Shown piece after piece: positions 8,401 through 15,756 of a stretch of DNA of 20,977 nucleotides. The notes below the pieces were generated by a model that did no database searches, was not told the DNA's origin, and saw only the letters and a program-made list of their open reading frames with translations. Numbering within the stretch: position 1 is the first letter of the stretch; each line of letters begins with the position of its first letter. Source of the stretch: Bacilli bacterium (GTDB taxonomy: Bacteria > Bacillota_I > Bacilli_A > RFN20 > CAG-826); the NCBI GenBank assembly GCA_016296285.1, contig JAEDJP010000012.1, positions 1-20,977 on the forward strand, read 5' to 3'. A program made the position numbers and the translations under genes.

Positions 8401-10472
8401 AATACGCCCTGACCCACCACGGATATCGCAAAGAGGATTGCGTCCAAGAAGGCAATTCCTTTTTGGTGGGCAACGGGCACATCGGGTATCGCGGAACCCT
8501 TGAAGAATACCGCGCGAGCGAGCAAGTCGCCTGGAACCTCGTTGGGATCTATGACCAGCGGGGAAGCAAATGGAGGGAGTCTTTCAACCTGCCGAATCCC
8601 TTCTTCTTCGAAACGTATTTTGAGGGCAAAAGGGAGACGGTTCATGATTGCCACCCAATCAAGCACGAGGTTTCCCTTGATCTAGAAACGGGCCTATTCT
8701 CTCGCCATACCGAGTTCCCAACTTATACCATCGCCTCGGAGCGATTCGCTTCTCACGAAGACGATCGTCTCCTGGCAGAACGCATTGTCATCAAGGCAAA
8801 AAAGGCGGGACGGTATCGCTTTGTTTTTGGGGTTGATCCCGAGATTTGGGACATCCATGGCCCCCATTTCATCGCAAAGGAATTCGCGATCGATGGCCTT
8901 TCCGTCTCATTCAAGGGGACTGGCAACGAGGGAGGCGTCTTGCGGGAACAAGCCCAATACCAATGTTCATCCTCTTCGGTTCATCCTCTTTCCGAATCGA
9001 TGTTTGAAGCGCTCGTCGACATGGATGCCGGCCAGGAGTTTTCGCTAGATGTTCTCGCCGCGGTTTTCGAGGGCGAAGAGAGCATGGAGTTCCTTGGTTT
9101 TGACGTTGCAAAGGAAAGGCACGTTCAGGCGTATTCTCGCAAAAGAGCGAATGCGTATATTGAAATTCAAGGAAATGAAGAGGCGGACTTCGCCATCCAT
9201 TATTCCGTTTATCAGCTGCTTGCCCTCGGGGATTCCAAACGCGCGAGGGGAATCCCGGCGCGCGGAGTCAGCGGACAAACCTACAAAGGCGCGATTTTCT
9301 GGGACCAAGAGATTTTCCTCTTGCCGTTCTTTGCGTTGACCGACCCGTCTGTCGCTCGAGGCCTGCTCGAATACCGAATCAAAAGCTTGCCTGGCGCTCA
9401 GGCGAAGGCCGAGGAATTCGGTTTCGAAGGCGCCTTCTATGCATGGGAAAGCCAAGAAAACGGGAAAGAGGCCTGCTCGAAATATAACGTCACCGATCCC
9501 GTGACGGGCGCCCCTGTCCGTACCTACTTCAGCGAGCGGCAAATCCATATCTCCGCGGATATCCCACATGCGTTCGCCGAGTACTATAAAACAACCGGGG
9601 ACGCTTCCATCTTCCAAGAAGGTGGGGCGGAAGTCATCGTGGAATGCGCGCGCTTTTTCCTGAGTTTCGCGAAAGAAAGGCCGGACGGATTGTTCCACTT
9701 GGAAGATGTGATCGGCCCGGACGAATACCACGAGAAAGTCGCCGACAACGCGTTTACGAACTACATGGTGAAGAAAACCATCGATTTGGCGATCGAGATG
9801 GTGACCCGGTTCCCGAATCGCTTTGAGGACCCGGCGCTGCTGAAACGGCTCGTTGATTTCCGCCAACGTCTTTATTTGCCCCGGCCGAATAAGGGTGGGG
9901 TCATCGAGCAATTCCAAGGTTATTTTGACCTCGAGGATGTCGGCGTTAAGGATCTTGCGAAGCGCTTGACGAGCGAAAAACAATATTGGGGCCAAATCGC
10001 TTCCTCAACGCGCGTGATCAAACAGGCTGACGTCGCGGCCTTGCTCTCGCTCCTGCCGGATGAGTTCCCCCTCGAAGTCAAAAAAGCGAATCTCGAATTC
10101 TATTTGCCTTACACGGAACATGGTTCTTCCCTCTCGAGCTCGATGTACGGCCTCTTGGGCCTTGCTTGCGACGATGTCGAAGGAAGTTATGCATTGTTCC
10201 TCAAGTCCGCTAAAATCGATTACGAAGGGGCGTCCAAACAATGGGCGGGCGGCGTCTACATCGGTGGCACCCATCCCGCGAGCAATGGCGGGGCCTATAT
10301 CGATGCCGTTTACGGTTTTTGCGGCTTGGATTTGCGGGGAAATATCCCGAGTTTGCACCCAAAATTGCCGCAAGAGATTTCCGGAATTCGATTCCGGTTC
10401 CAACACCGCGGCAAGCATTATTTCGCAAGCGTCACCCATGACGACGCGACTCTCAAGGAGGAGTTAGAATGA
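8397..10472 (+). CDS. Glycoside hydrolase family 65 phosphorylase (second paralogue, kojibiose/nigerose-phosphorylase-like)
   Basis: This is a 691-residue GH65 protein, somewhat shorter than the first paralogue. Seen motifs are FWDQE (301-305), GPDEYHE with predicted general acid Glu443, EQFQGYF, and HGSS at 575-578 for the phosphate site. The segment preceding the acid carries YAWES, a KYNVTDPVTG insertion and RQIHISADI, the layout I associate with kojibiose- or nigerose-type phosphorylases and not maltose or trehalose ones; this is from memory of the families. It would produce beta-glucose 1-phosphate for the mutase domain encoded next. ATG 8397 overlaps the upstream TGA, and no Shine-Dalgarno is visible, so translation is likely coupled. 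It overlaps the next gene by four bases. Confidence 0.88.
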   Translation: MKYALTHHGYRKEDCVQEGNSFLVGNGHIGYRGTLEEYRASEQVAWNLVGIYDQRGSKWRESFNLPNPFFFETYFEGKRETVHDCHPIKHEVSLDLETGLFSRHTEFPTYTIASERFASHEDDRLLAERIVIKAKKAGRYRFVFGVDPEIWDIHGPHFIAKEFAIDGLSVSFKGTGNEGGVLREQAQYQCSSSSVHPLSESMFEALVDMDAGQEFSLDVLAAVFEGEESMEFLGFDVAKERHVQAYSRKRANAYIEIQGNEEADFAIHYSVYQLLALGDSKRARGIPARGVSGQTYKGAIFWDQEIFLLPFFALTDPSVARGLLEYRIKSLPGAQAKAEEFGFEGAFYAWESQENGKEACSKYNVTDPVTGAPVRTYFSERQIHISADIPHAFAEYYKTTGDASIFQEGGAEVIVECARFFLSFAKERPDGLFHLEDVIGPDEYHEKVADNAFTNYMVKKTIDLAIEMVTRFPNRFEDPALLKRLVDFRQRLYLPRPNKGGVIEQFQGYFDLEDVGVKDLAKRLTSEKQYWGQIASSTRVIKQADVAALLSLLPDEFPLEVKKANLEFYLPYTEHGSSLSSSMYGLLGLACDDVEGSYALFLKSAKIDYEGASKQWAGGVYIGGTHPASNGGAYIDAVYGFCGLDLRGNIPSLHPKLPQEISGIRFRFQHRGKHYFASVTHDDATLKEELE

Positions 10473-12250
10473 AAAAGAAAGCGATTCTATTCGATCTCGA
10501 TGGCGTTCTCGTTTTCACGGACCAGTTCCATTTTCAGGCCTGGAAAGGCTTAGCGGATAGCCTAGGGATTCCCTTTGACGAGCAAGACAATCTCCGGCTG
10601 CGCGGCGTCTCCCGCATGCAGTCTCTTGAAATCATCTTGGAGAAAGCGAACAGAACCTTCACCGAAGAAGAAAAAGAGGCGTTGTGCGAAAAGAAAAACG
10701 ATGCCTACAAAGCTCTTCTTTCGACCATGAGCCCCGAATCCGTGGATCCCGAGACCCGCAGCGCTTTGGAAGAGCTCAAGAAGAAGGGAGTCCTCCTTGG
10801 CATTGGCTCGAGTTCCAAAAACACGCGATACATTTTGGAAAAGACGAACCTCCTTTCGTATTTCGACATCGTCATTGACGGGACGATGATTTCTCATTCC
10901 AAGCCCGACCCCGAAGTGTTCTTGAAGGGGGCGGAAGGCCTTGGGCTCGCCCCGGAAGAATGCTATGTCATCGAAGACGCAACCGCGGGAATCGATGCCG
11001 CGGTCGCGGGAGGATTCACCGCCGTCGCGATTGGGCCCGCGAGGGAATACGAGAAGGCGGATAAACGCATCGAGAAGATCTCCGATCTCCTTCGGTATTT
11101 CCCGAAGCTTTCGATTCGCGGCCTTGGGAAGGTCTATTCAAGCGGAAACGTGCGTGCTGTAACGGATTTCAACCTTGATATCAACGAAGAAGAATTCGTT
11201 GTCTTCGTCGGTCCTTCTGGGTGCGGGAAATCCACCGTTTTGCGCATGATCGCCGGCCTTGAGGAAGTCACCGAGGGCGAGATTTTCCTTAACGGGGAGG
11301 AAATCTCCTCGAAGGAGGCTCGCGAACGCAACATCGCCATGGTGTTCCAAAATTACGCCCTCTATCCCCATTTGACCGTTCGGCAAAACATCGCGTTCCC
11401 TCTCGTCGTCGGGCATAACCCCTTCCGTCACTTCCTCAATTGGAAATACCACAAGAAACGCGTGGCGGATATCAACGCCAAGGTCGAAGCGGCCGCGGAG
11501 AAAATCGGCCTTTCGCCTTATCTCGATCGCAAGCCCGCGAACCTCTCGGGCGGTCAGCGGCAAAGGGTTGCGCTCGGCAGGGCGATTGTTCGTAATCCCG
11601 AGGTTTTCTTGCTGGACGAACCTCTATCGAATCTCGATGCCAAGATGCGTATCGCGATGCGCGCCGAAATCTCAAAGCTCCACGATAAACTGAAGACCAT
11701 CTTCATTTACGTCACGCATGACCAAACGGAAGCCATGACGATGGGTTCTTTGATCGTCGTGTTGAAAGACGGCGTCATTCAGCAAATCGCTACTCCGAAA
11801 GATTTGTTCTTGCACCCCGTGAATCTCTTTGTCGCCGGTTTCATCGGCACCCCGCAAATGAATTTCTTGTCGGGAAAAGTCAAAAAGAGCGGGGACAGGT
11901 ACTCCGTTTTGTTGGGCGATACGGAGTTGGAAGTTCCTAGCGATCGCATGAAGGGTTTCGATGATCAAAACCTGGATCAAGTCGTCATCGTCGGTCTCCG
12001 TCCCAAGGCAATCGTCCTCGAAGGCGATCCCGGATTCAAGGAGCCTTCGTTCTCTGGAAAGATCGACCTTGTCGAAGGTCTTGGCGAAGACACCCTCCTT
12101 TATCTTCGCCTGTCGGGAACGGACGCGACCATCATCGCTTCCACGACGGGGCTTGAACGGTTCCATAAAGGACAAACCGTTCGTTTCGCCTTCGACGTCT
12201 CGAATGTCTATTTGTTCTCCAAAGAGACAGAATTGAGTTTGATTCAATGA
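10469..12250 (+). CDS. pgmB: Fusion protein: beta-phosphoglucomutase (HAD) joined to MalK/MsmK-type sugar-import ATPase
   Basis: This is a single 593-residue chain. Residues 1-about 210 form a beta-phosphoglucomutase: Asp9 nucleophile and Asp11 acid/base in DLDG, Thr17, His21, GVSR with Arg49, SSSKN (114-118), Lys145 and Glu169-Asp170. From Arg49 onward these fall at the numbering I recall for the Lactococcus enzyme. Residues about 212-593 form a complete MalK/UgpC-type ATPase: Walker A 248-256, Q-loop FQNYALYPH, signature LSGGQ 359-363, Walker B Asp383-Glu384, switch His417 and a C-terminal TOBE-like part. There is almost no linker and no in-frame ATG between the halves. Start ATG 10469 has AAGGAGGAG at 10455-10463. 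It should convert beta-glucose 1-phosphate to glucose 6-phosphate and energise the importer. Confidence 0.9.
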   Translation: MKKKAILFDLDGVLVFTDQFHFQAWKGLADSLGIPFDEQDNLRLRGVSRMQSLEIILEKANRTFTEEEKEALCEKKNDAYKALLSTMSPESVDPETRSALEELKKKGVLLGIGSSSKNTRYILEKTNLLSYFDIVIDGTMISHSKPDPEVFLKGAEGLGLAPEECYVIEDATAGIDAAVAGGFTAVAIGPAREYEKADKRIEKISDLLRYFPKLSIRGLGKVYSSGNVRAVTDFNLDINEEEFVVFVGPSGCGKSTVLRMIAGLEEVTEGEIFLNGEEISSKEARERNIAMVFQNYALYPHLTVRQNIAFPLVVGHNPFRHFLNWKYHKKRVADINAKVEAAAEKIGLSPYLDRKPANLSGGQRQRVALGRAIVRNPEVFLLDEPLSNLDAKMRIAMRAEISKLHDKLKTIFIYVTHDQTEAMTMGSLIVVLKDGVIQQIATPKDLFLHPVNLFVAGFIGTPQMNFLSGKVKKSGDRYSVLLGDTELEVPSDRMKGFDDQNLDQVVIVGLRPKAIVLEGDPGFKEPSFSGKIDLVEGLGEDTLLYLRLSGTDATIIASTTGLERFHKGQTVRFAFDVSNVYLFSKETELSLIQ

Positions 12251-13980
12251 AAAAGAAGTGGGTGGGTCTGCTATTTTTAGGGGGATTCCTCCTTTCTTCG
12301 TGTTTGGCGCCCGCCAAAGGGGATTCCTCAGAATCTTCCGCCTCCCAAGAATTCCCGTCGACTTCAGACCCTTCTTCTTCTCAGTTGACAAGCTATGAGA
12401 AAGACGACGAAGGTTTCCTCGTTTTGGAAGAGGATTATTTCTCCTATCAAGAGGATGAAACCTCGACCCTTCAAAGAAACACCATCGAAATCCCTCAGGA
12501 CGTGCCCGAGAAAGAGCATTACGGAAACATGCGCCTTTACTGCGGAGACCGCCAGATTCCGGTGTATGCCGTCAAGACGAACTACGTGCATTCATGGGAT
12601 CCTGCCGCGCCTTATCGAATGGATAACGCCGTCGCCTCGTTTGGTTTCAGCGGCGTCGTTGCTCTGAAACTTCAAACGACGTTCCCTCTCTTCGACGACA
12701 CCGAGATCTCCCCTATCAACCAAGGCGTCCCTTATTCTTTGGACAAGGAAAGACATGTCGTGACGTTTACGTTATCGACGCCGGGACAATACACGATTTC
12801 CTTCCGACAGGACAGGGTGCTCCACCTATTCGCGAACCCGCTCGAAGACCGGTCTTACAATAACTCGAATTCCATTTTTTTCGGGCCGGGCGTTCATACG
12901 AAGAACAACGACTCGAGAATCAATGGCAACAACGAGGTTTATCTGTCCTCGAATTCCACCGTCTATTTCCATCCCGCGGCTTTCGTCAAAGCCCGTTTCA
13001 TCGCGAATAACGCCTCGAACATCAAGATGTGCGGCTCGGGGTATATCGATGGTTCCTCCTTTGTGCGAAACGCTTCCACGGGGGAAGTGACGGTGCCTTT
13101 GGAATTCAACTACTGCAAAGACATATCGTTTGAATCCTTTGGGGTCTTGGATCCTGCCGGATGGTGCTTCAACCTCTACTTCTGCGACGGAGTTACTCTC
13201 GATGGGTGCAAGGTCATCTCCTCAAGGTCAAACGGGGATGGCATCTCGATTCAATCTTGCCAAAACGTGACGGTAGACTCTTGTTTCGTGCGTTCTTGGG
13301 ACGACTCGCTCGTCGTGAAGAACTACCCTCGTTGGTCGGATCGCAGTCAAGAAGGAACGACGAGAAATATCCATTTTTCTTCCTGCATCTTATGGACCGA
13401 TCTTGCCCAGTCGATGGAAATTGGGTTCGAAACGGTAGGCAAAATCATGGAGGATATCTCCTTCAAAGACATCACGGTTATCCGCAATTTCCACAAGCCT
13501 GTGTTCTCGATTCACAATTCCAACAACGCGGACGTAAAGCGAGTCCGTTACGAGAACATCACGGTAGAGCACGCGGATATGGGCAGGGGCGATGGGGTGA
13601 ATACTCTTCTTGAGTTTTCTAATGAATACTCAGCGACGTGGTCCAACGTCCAAAAGACGACAAGCTTAGGCTCTTTGACCGATGTCAGCATGCAAAACAT
13701 CCTCGTGATGAAAGGCAGCAACAATCCGAGGGTGACCATCCGCGGGGCCATCGATCCTCGAAGCGGGTATTCCAAAGAAGTCCACTGGATCAACGACGTC
13801 CGCATTCAGGATTTCTCCCTTTATGGCGAGAGGCTTCTCGATGGTTATGGAAACTTGGATACGTCCTATGCAAACGGCGTCTCTTTCACTTCTTCCGGGA
13901 ACCAAGTGACGGGAGCGAATTACCCCAAAAACGAATCCATTGAATCGTTTGGTCCGAACATTGATTTCGTTGTCATGTGA
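12247..13980 (+). CDS. Secreted lipoprotein, right-handed beta-helix glycoside hydrolase of the GH49/GH28 type (dextranase-like candidate)
   Basis: This is a 577-residue predicted lipoprotein. Residues 1-18 form the signal peptide with lipobox LSSC (Cys19), then a Ser-rich spacer. About residues 90-200 form a beta-sandwich-like domain ending in HLFANPLE and IFFGPGVH, and the rest is a parallel beta-helix. The clan GH-N acidic triad is visible: GDG with Asp331 and WDD with Asp352-Asp353. The later ILWTD and EIGFE strands recall GH49 (dextranase, isopullulanase) more than pectin-acting GH28. If so, it is an endo-acting surface enzyme releasing alpha-gluco-oligosaccharides for the importer. The family is inferred from memory, and GH28-like enzymes remain possible. 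ATG 12247 overlaps the upstream TGA with no clear Shine-Dalgarno. It is the last gene of the operon. Confidence 0.75.
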   Translation: MKKKWVGLLFLGGFLLSSCLAPAKGDSSESSASQEFPSTSDPSSSQLTSYEKDDEGFLVLEEDYFSYQEDETSTLQRNTIEIPQDVPEKEHYGNMRLYCGDRQIPVYAVKTNYVHSWDPAAPYRMDNAVASFGFSGVVALKLQTTFPLFDDTEISPINQGVPYSLDKERHVVTFTLSTPGQYTISFRQDRVLHLFANPLEDRSYNNSNSIFFGPGVHTKNNDSRINGNNEVYLSSNSTVYFHPAAFVKARFIANNASNIKMCGSGYIDGSSFVRNASTGEVTVPLEFNYCKDISFESFGVLDPAGWCFNLYFCDGVTLDGCKVISSRSNGDGISIQSCQNVTVDSCFVRSWDDSLVVKNYPRWSDRSQEGTTRNIHFSSCILWTDLAQSMEIGFETVGKIMEDISFKDITVIRNFHKPVFSIHNSNNADVKRVRYENITVEHADMGRGDGVNTLLEFSNEYSATWSNVQKTTSLGSLTDVSMQNILVMKGSNNPRVTIRGAIDPRSGYSKEVHWINDVRIQDFSLYGERLLDGYGNLDTSYANGVSFTSSGNQVTGANYPKNESIESFGPNIDFVVM

Positions 13981-14045
13981 TGGCGTTTTAGGAAAAAAAG
14001 AAAGAATTCTTCCAACGGAAAAAACGCATATATGCCCCCGCTATA

Positions 14046-14073
14046 TTGCTTTTTCATGGTTGAATACTAGAAT
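14046..14073 (+). promoter_or_regulatory. Predicted sigma-70-type promoter for the dipeptidase gene
   Basis: TTGCTT at 14046-14051 and TAGAAT at 14068-14073 are separated by 16 bases, about 23 bases upstream of ATG 14097. An AAGGA ribosome site lies at 14086-14090. The preceding 13981-14045 stretch is A-rich with a weak GCGTTTT/AAAACGC pairing (13983-13989 with 14021-14027) that is not a convincing terminator. Confidence 0.45.
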
Positions 14074-14096
14074 ACCAAGCGAAAGAAGGAAACCAT

Positions 14097-15545
14097 ATGC
14101 CCTGCACTACGATTCTTGTTGGAAAAGACGCTTCCATTGACGGGTCGACGATGATTGCCCGGAATGACGACGGCGCGTTTGATACCAAAAAACTCATTGT
14201 CGTGAAACCGGAGGAGCAGCCGAAGGAATACGTCAGTAAGATTTCTGGAGTGAAAATCCCTCTTCCAGACAATCCTCTCCGGTACACCGCTACGCCGAAC
14301 GTCTCAAAGAAACGCGGTATCTGGGCCGCAAACGGCATCAATAGCGCTAATGTTGGCATGACGGCCACCGAGACCACGACAAGCAATCCTCGCGTTTTAG
14401 GCGCGGATCCCTTTGGCTGGGACCCCAAGAAAAAGAAACAAACCGGCATCGGGGAAGAAGATTATGTCGTCCTCGTGCTTCCCTATATTCATAGCGCGCG
14501 AGAAGGCGTTTTACGTCTTGGAGCACTGCTGGAAGAATACGGAACCTATGAACCGAACGGAATCGCCTTCAACGACGACAAGGAAGTCTGGTGGTTCGAA
14601 AGCATCGGCGGACACCATTGGATGGCTCGCAAAGTCAAAGATGACGAATACGTTATCATGCCAAACCAATTCGGTCTCGATCGCTTCGATTTTGAGGATG
14701 CTTTCGGGGAAGGGAAAGAGAACCTTTGTTCGAAGGATTTGCTCGAATTCATCGAGAAAAACCACTTGAACGCGAACCAAGGACCCGTGATTAATCCGCG
14801 TCTTGTATTTGGGTCCCATAGCGATGCAGACCATGTCTACAACACCCCCAGAGCCTGGTTCATGGCCCGTTACTTCAATCCCAGAAGCTATGTTTGGGAT
14901 GGAGAGAACGCGGATTTCACGCCTCTTAGCGATGATATTCCCTGGTCGTTTGTTCCAGAGAGGAAAATCAGCGTTGAGGACGTGAAATACATCCTCTCCT
15001 CCTACTATCAAGGGACGCCATATAACCCTTATGGACGCGGAAATGACCCGAGAAAAGGCATTTATCGCTCGATTGGCATCAATCGCACCTCGGTCATGGC
15101 CATTCTCCAAATCCGTCCTTACGTTCCCGAGGAAATCAAGGCCGTGGAGTGGATTTGCTTCTCCTCCAACGCCTTCAACTCCGCGTTCCCGCTTTATGCG
15201 AACGTCGAGAAAATGCCGCGTTGCGTCTCTGGGACAACGGAAGAGATGGATGTCTCGAAGAACCTCTATTGGGCCTCTCGCTTCCTGGGCGTGCTCGCCG
15301 ATGCGAGCTTCGACAAGTCGATCATCCATATCGAGCGCTATCAAGCCAAGACGATGAACAAAGGGCGTTTCGTGCTCAACGAGGGCGACCAGGCGTTCCA
15401 AGAAACCAAAGATCTCAAAGTGCTCGCTGACACCAATGAGAAGGTTGCCAAGATGGCTATCGAGAACACTCAAATCGTTTTGCGGCAAGTGCTTAACGAA
15501 GCTTCTTTGAAGATGAAAAACGGTTATCAACGATTTGATAACTAA
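14097..15545 (+). CDS. pepD: C69-family dipeptidase (PepD-like Ntn hydrolase)
   Basis: This is a 482-residue cytosolic peptidase of family C69 (formerly U34), which cleaves a wide range of dipeptides. The N-terminus MPCTTILVGKDASIDGST followed by MIARNDDG is the family hallmark. Cys3 would be the catalytic nucleophile exposed after loss of the first two residues, as in Ntn hydrolases. Further family segments are KRGIWAANGINSANVGMTAT and the GGHHWMARKV strand. There is no signal peptide. It has its own predicted promoter and ends 10 bases before a strong terminator, so it is probably monocistronic and unrelated to the sugar operon upstream. Length is typical for the family. Confidence 0.9.
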   Translation: MPCTTILVGKDASIDGSTMIARNDDGAFDTKKLIVVKPEEQPKEYVSKISGVKIPLPDNPLRYTATPNVSKKRGIWAANGINSANVGMTATETTTSNPRVLGADPFGWDPKKKKQTGIGEEDYVVLVLPYIHSAREGVLRLGALLEEYGTYEPNGIAFNDDKEVWWFESIGGHHWMARKVKDDEYVIMPNQFGLDRFDFEDAFGEGKENLCSKDLLEFIEKNHLNANQGPVINPRLVFGSHSDADHVYNTPRAWFMARYFNPRSYVWDGENADFTPLSDDIPWSFVPERKISVEDVKYILSSYYQGTPYNPYGRGNDPRKGIYRSIGINRTSVMAILQIRPYVPEEIKAVEWICFSSNAFNSAFPLYANVEKMPRCVSGTTEEMDVSKNLYWASRFLGVLADASFDKSIIHIERYQAKTMNKGRFVLNEGDQAFQETKDLKVLADTNEKVAKMAIENTQIVLRQVLNEASLKMKNGYQRFDN

Positions 15546-15555
15546 CGTATTTCAC

Positions 15556-15600
15556 AATCCCGAAAAAACTTGTTAAGTCACACGCTTTTTCGGGATTTTT
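15556..15600 (+). terminator. Intrinsic terminator after the dipeptidase gene
   Basis: A perfect 12-bp stem pairs 15556-15567 (AATCCCGAAAAA) with 15586-15597 (TTTTTCGGGATT), with an 18-base loop and a T tract at 15596-15600. It closes the dipeptidase transcript and separates it from the AT-rich region that follows. Confidence 0.85.
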
Positions 15601-15637
15601 AATTTGCTGAACGAATGAAGATTATAAAAAAGAATGA

Positions 15638-15651
15638 AAAACCGCGGTTTT
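15638..15651. promoter_or_regulatory. Perfect 14-bp palindrome, candidate operator
   Basis: AAAACCGCGGTTTT is exactly self-complementary and stands out as a GC core in an AT-rich intergenic stretch. It lies 106 bases before the downstream start at 15757. It has no T-tract or loop, so it is not a terminator. A protein-binding site is the natural reading. Confidence 0.4.
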
Positions 15652-15691
15652 GAAAAATATCGATGAGAACGAATAAAAACAGGAAATTCCA

Positions 15692-15737
15692 AAATATATA
15701 AACGGCCATTATTTTAAAAAGTGGTCAAATATATAAA
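15692..15737 (+). repeat. Direct repeat of an 11-bp AT-rich motif upstream of the AbiEi-like gene
   Basis: AAATATATAAA occurs at 15692-15702 and again at 15727-15737, 35 bases apart, both preceded by C or CA. The second copy sits inside the predicted promoter spacer. AbiEi-type antitoxins are known to bind repeats in their own promoters, so these are candidate operator half-sites, though chance occurrence in AT-rich DNA cannot be excluded. Confidence 0.35.
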
Positions 15738-15750
15738 GTGTGAATATACT
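15722..15750 (+). promoter_or_regulatory. Predicted promoter abutting the AbiEi-like start codon
   Basis: TGGTCA (15722-15727) and TATACT (15745-15750) are 17 bases apart. Transcription would begin near 15757, which is the A of the ATG chosen for the gene, so the message may be leaderless. No Shine-Dalgarno is visible before that ATG. Confidence 0.4.
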
Positions 15751-15756
15751 ATAGAT

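Noticed and set aside
10469..12250. Mutase-ATPase fusion as a frameshift artefact
   Set aside because: Both domains are in the same frame with no stop, no overlap of alternative frames and no lost residues at the junction. An artefact would need a missed stop plus start, which the sequence does not suggest, although raw reads were not available.
13983..14027. GCGTTTT / AAAACGC pairing after the beta-helix gene as an operon terminator
   Set aside because: Only seven pairs with a loop of about 31 bases and no T tract after it. The end of the sugar operon therefore has no convincing terminator in this window.
15721..15756. GTG 15721 as the start of the AbiEi-like gene
   Set aside because: It lies inside the predicted -35 region, has no ribosome site, and adds 12 residues outside the expected winged-helix start. 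ATG 15757 fits better.
15601..15756. Small RNA, tRNA or attachment site in the AT-rich spacer
   Set aside because: No cloverleaf, no tRNA-like 3' end and no flanking integrase. Only the palindrome, direct repeat and promoter-like boxes could be supported.
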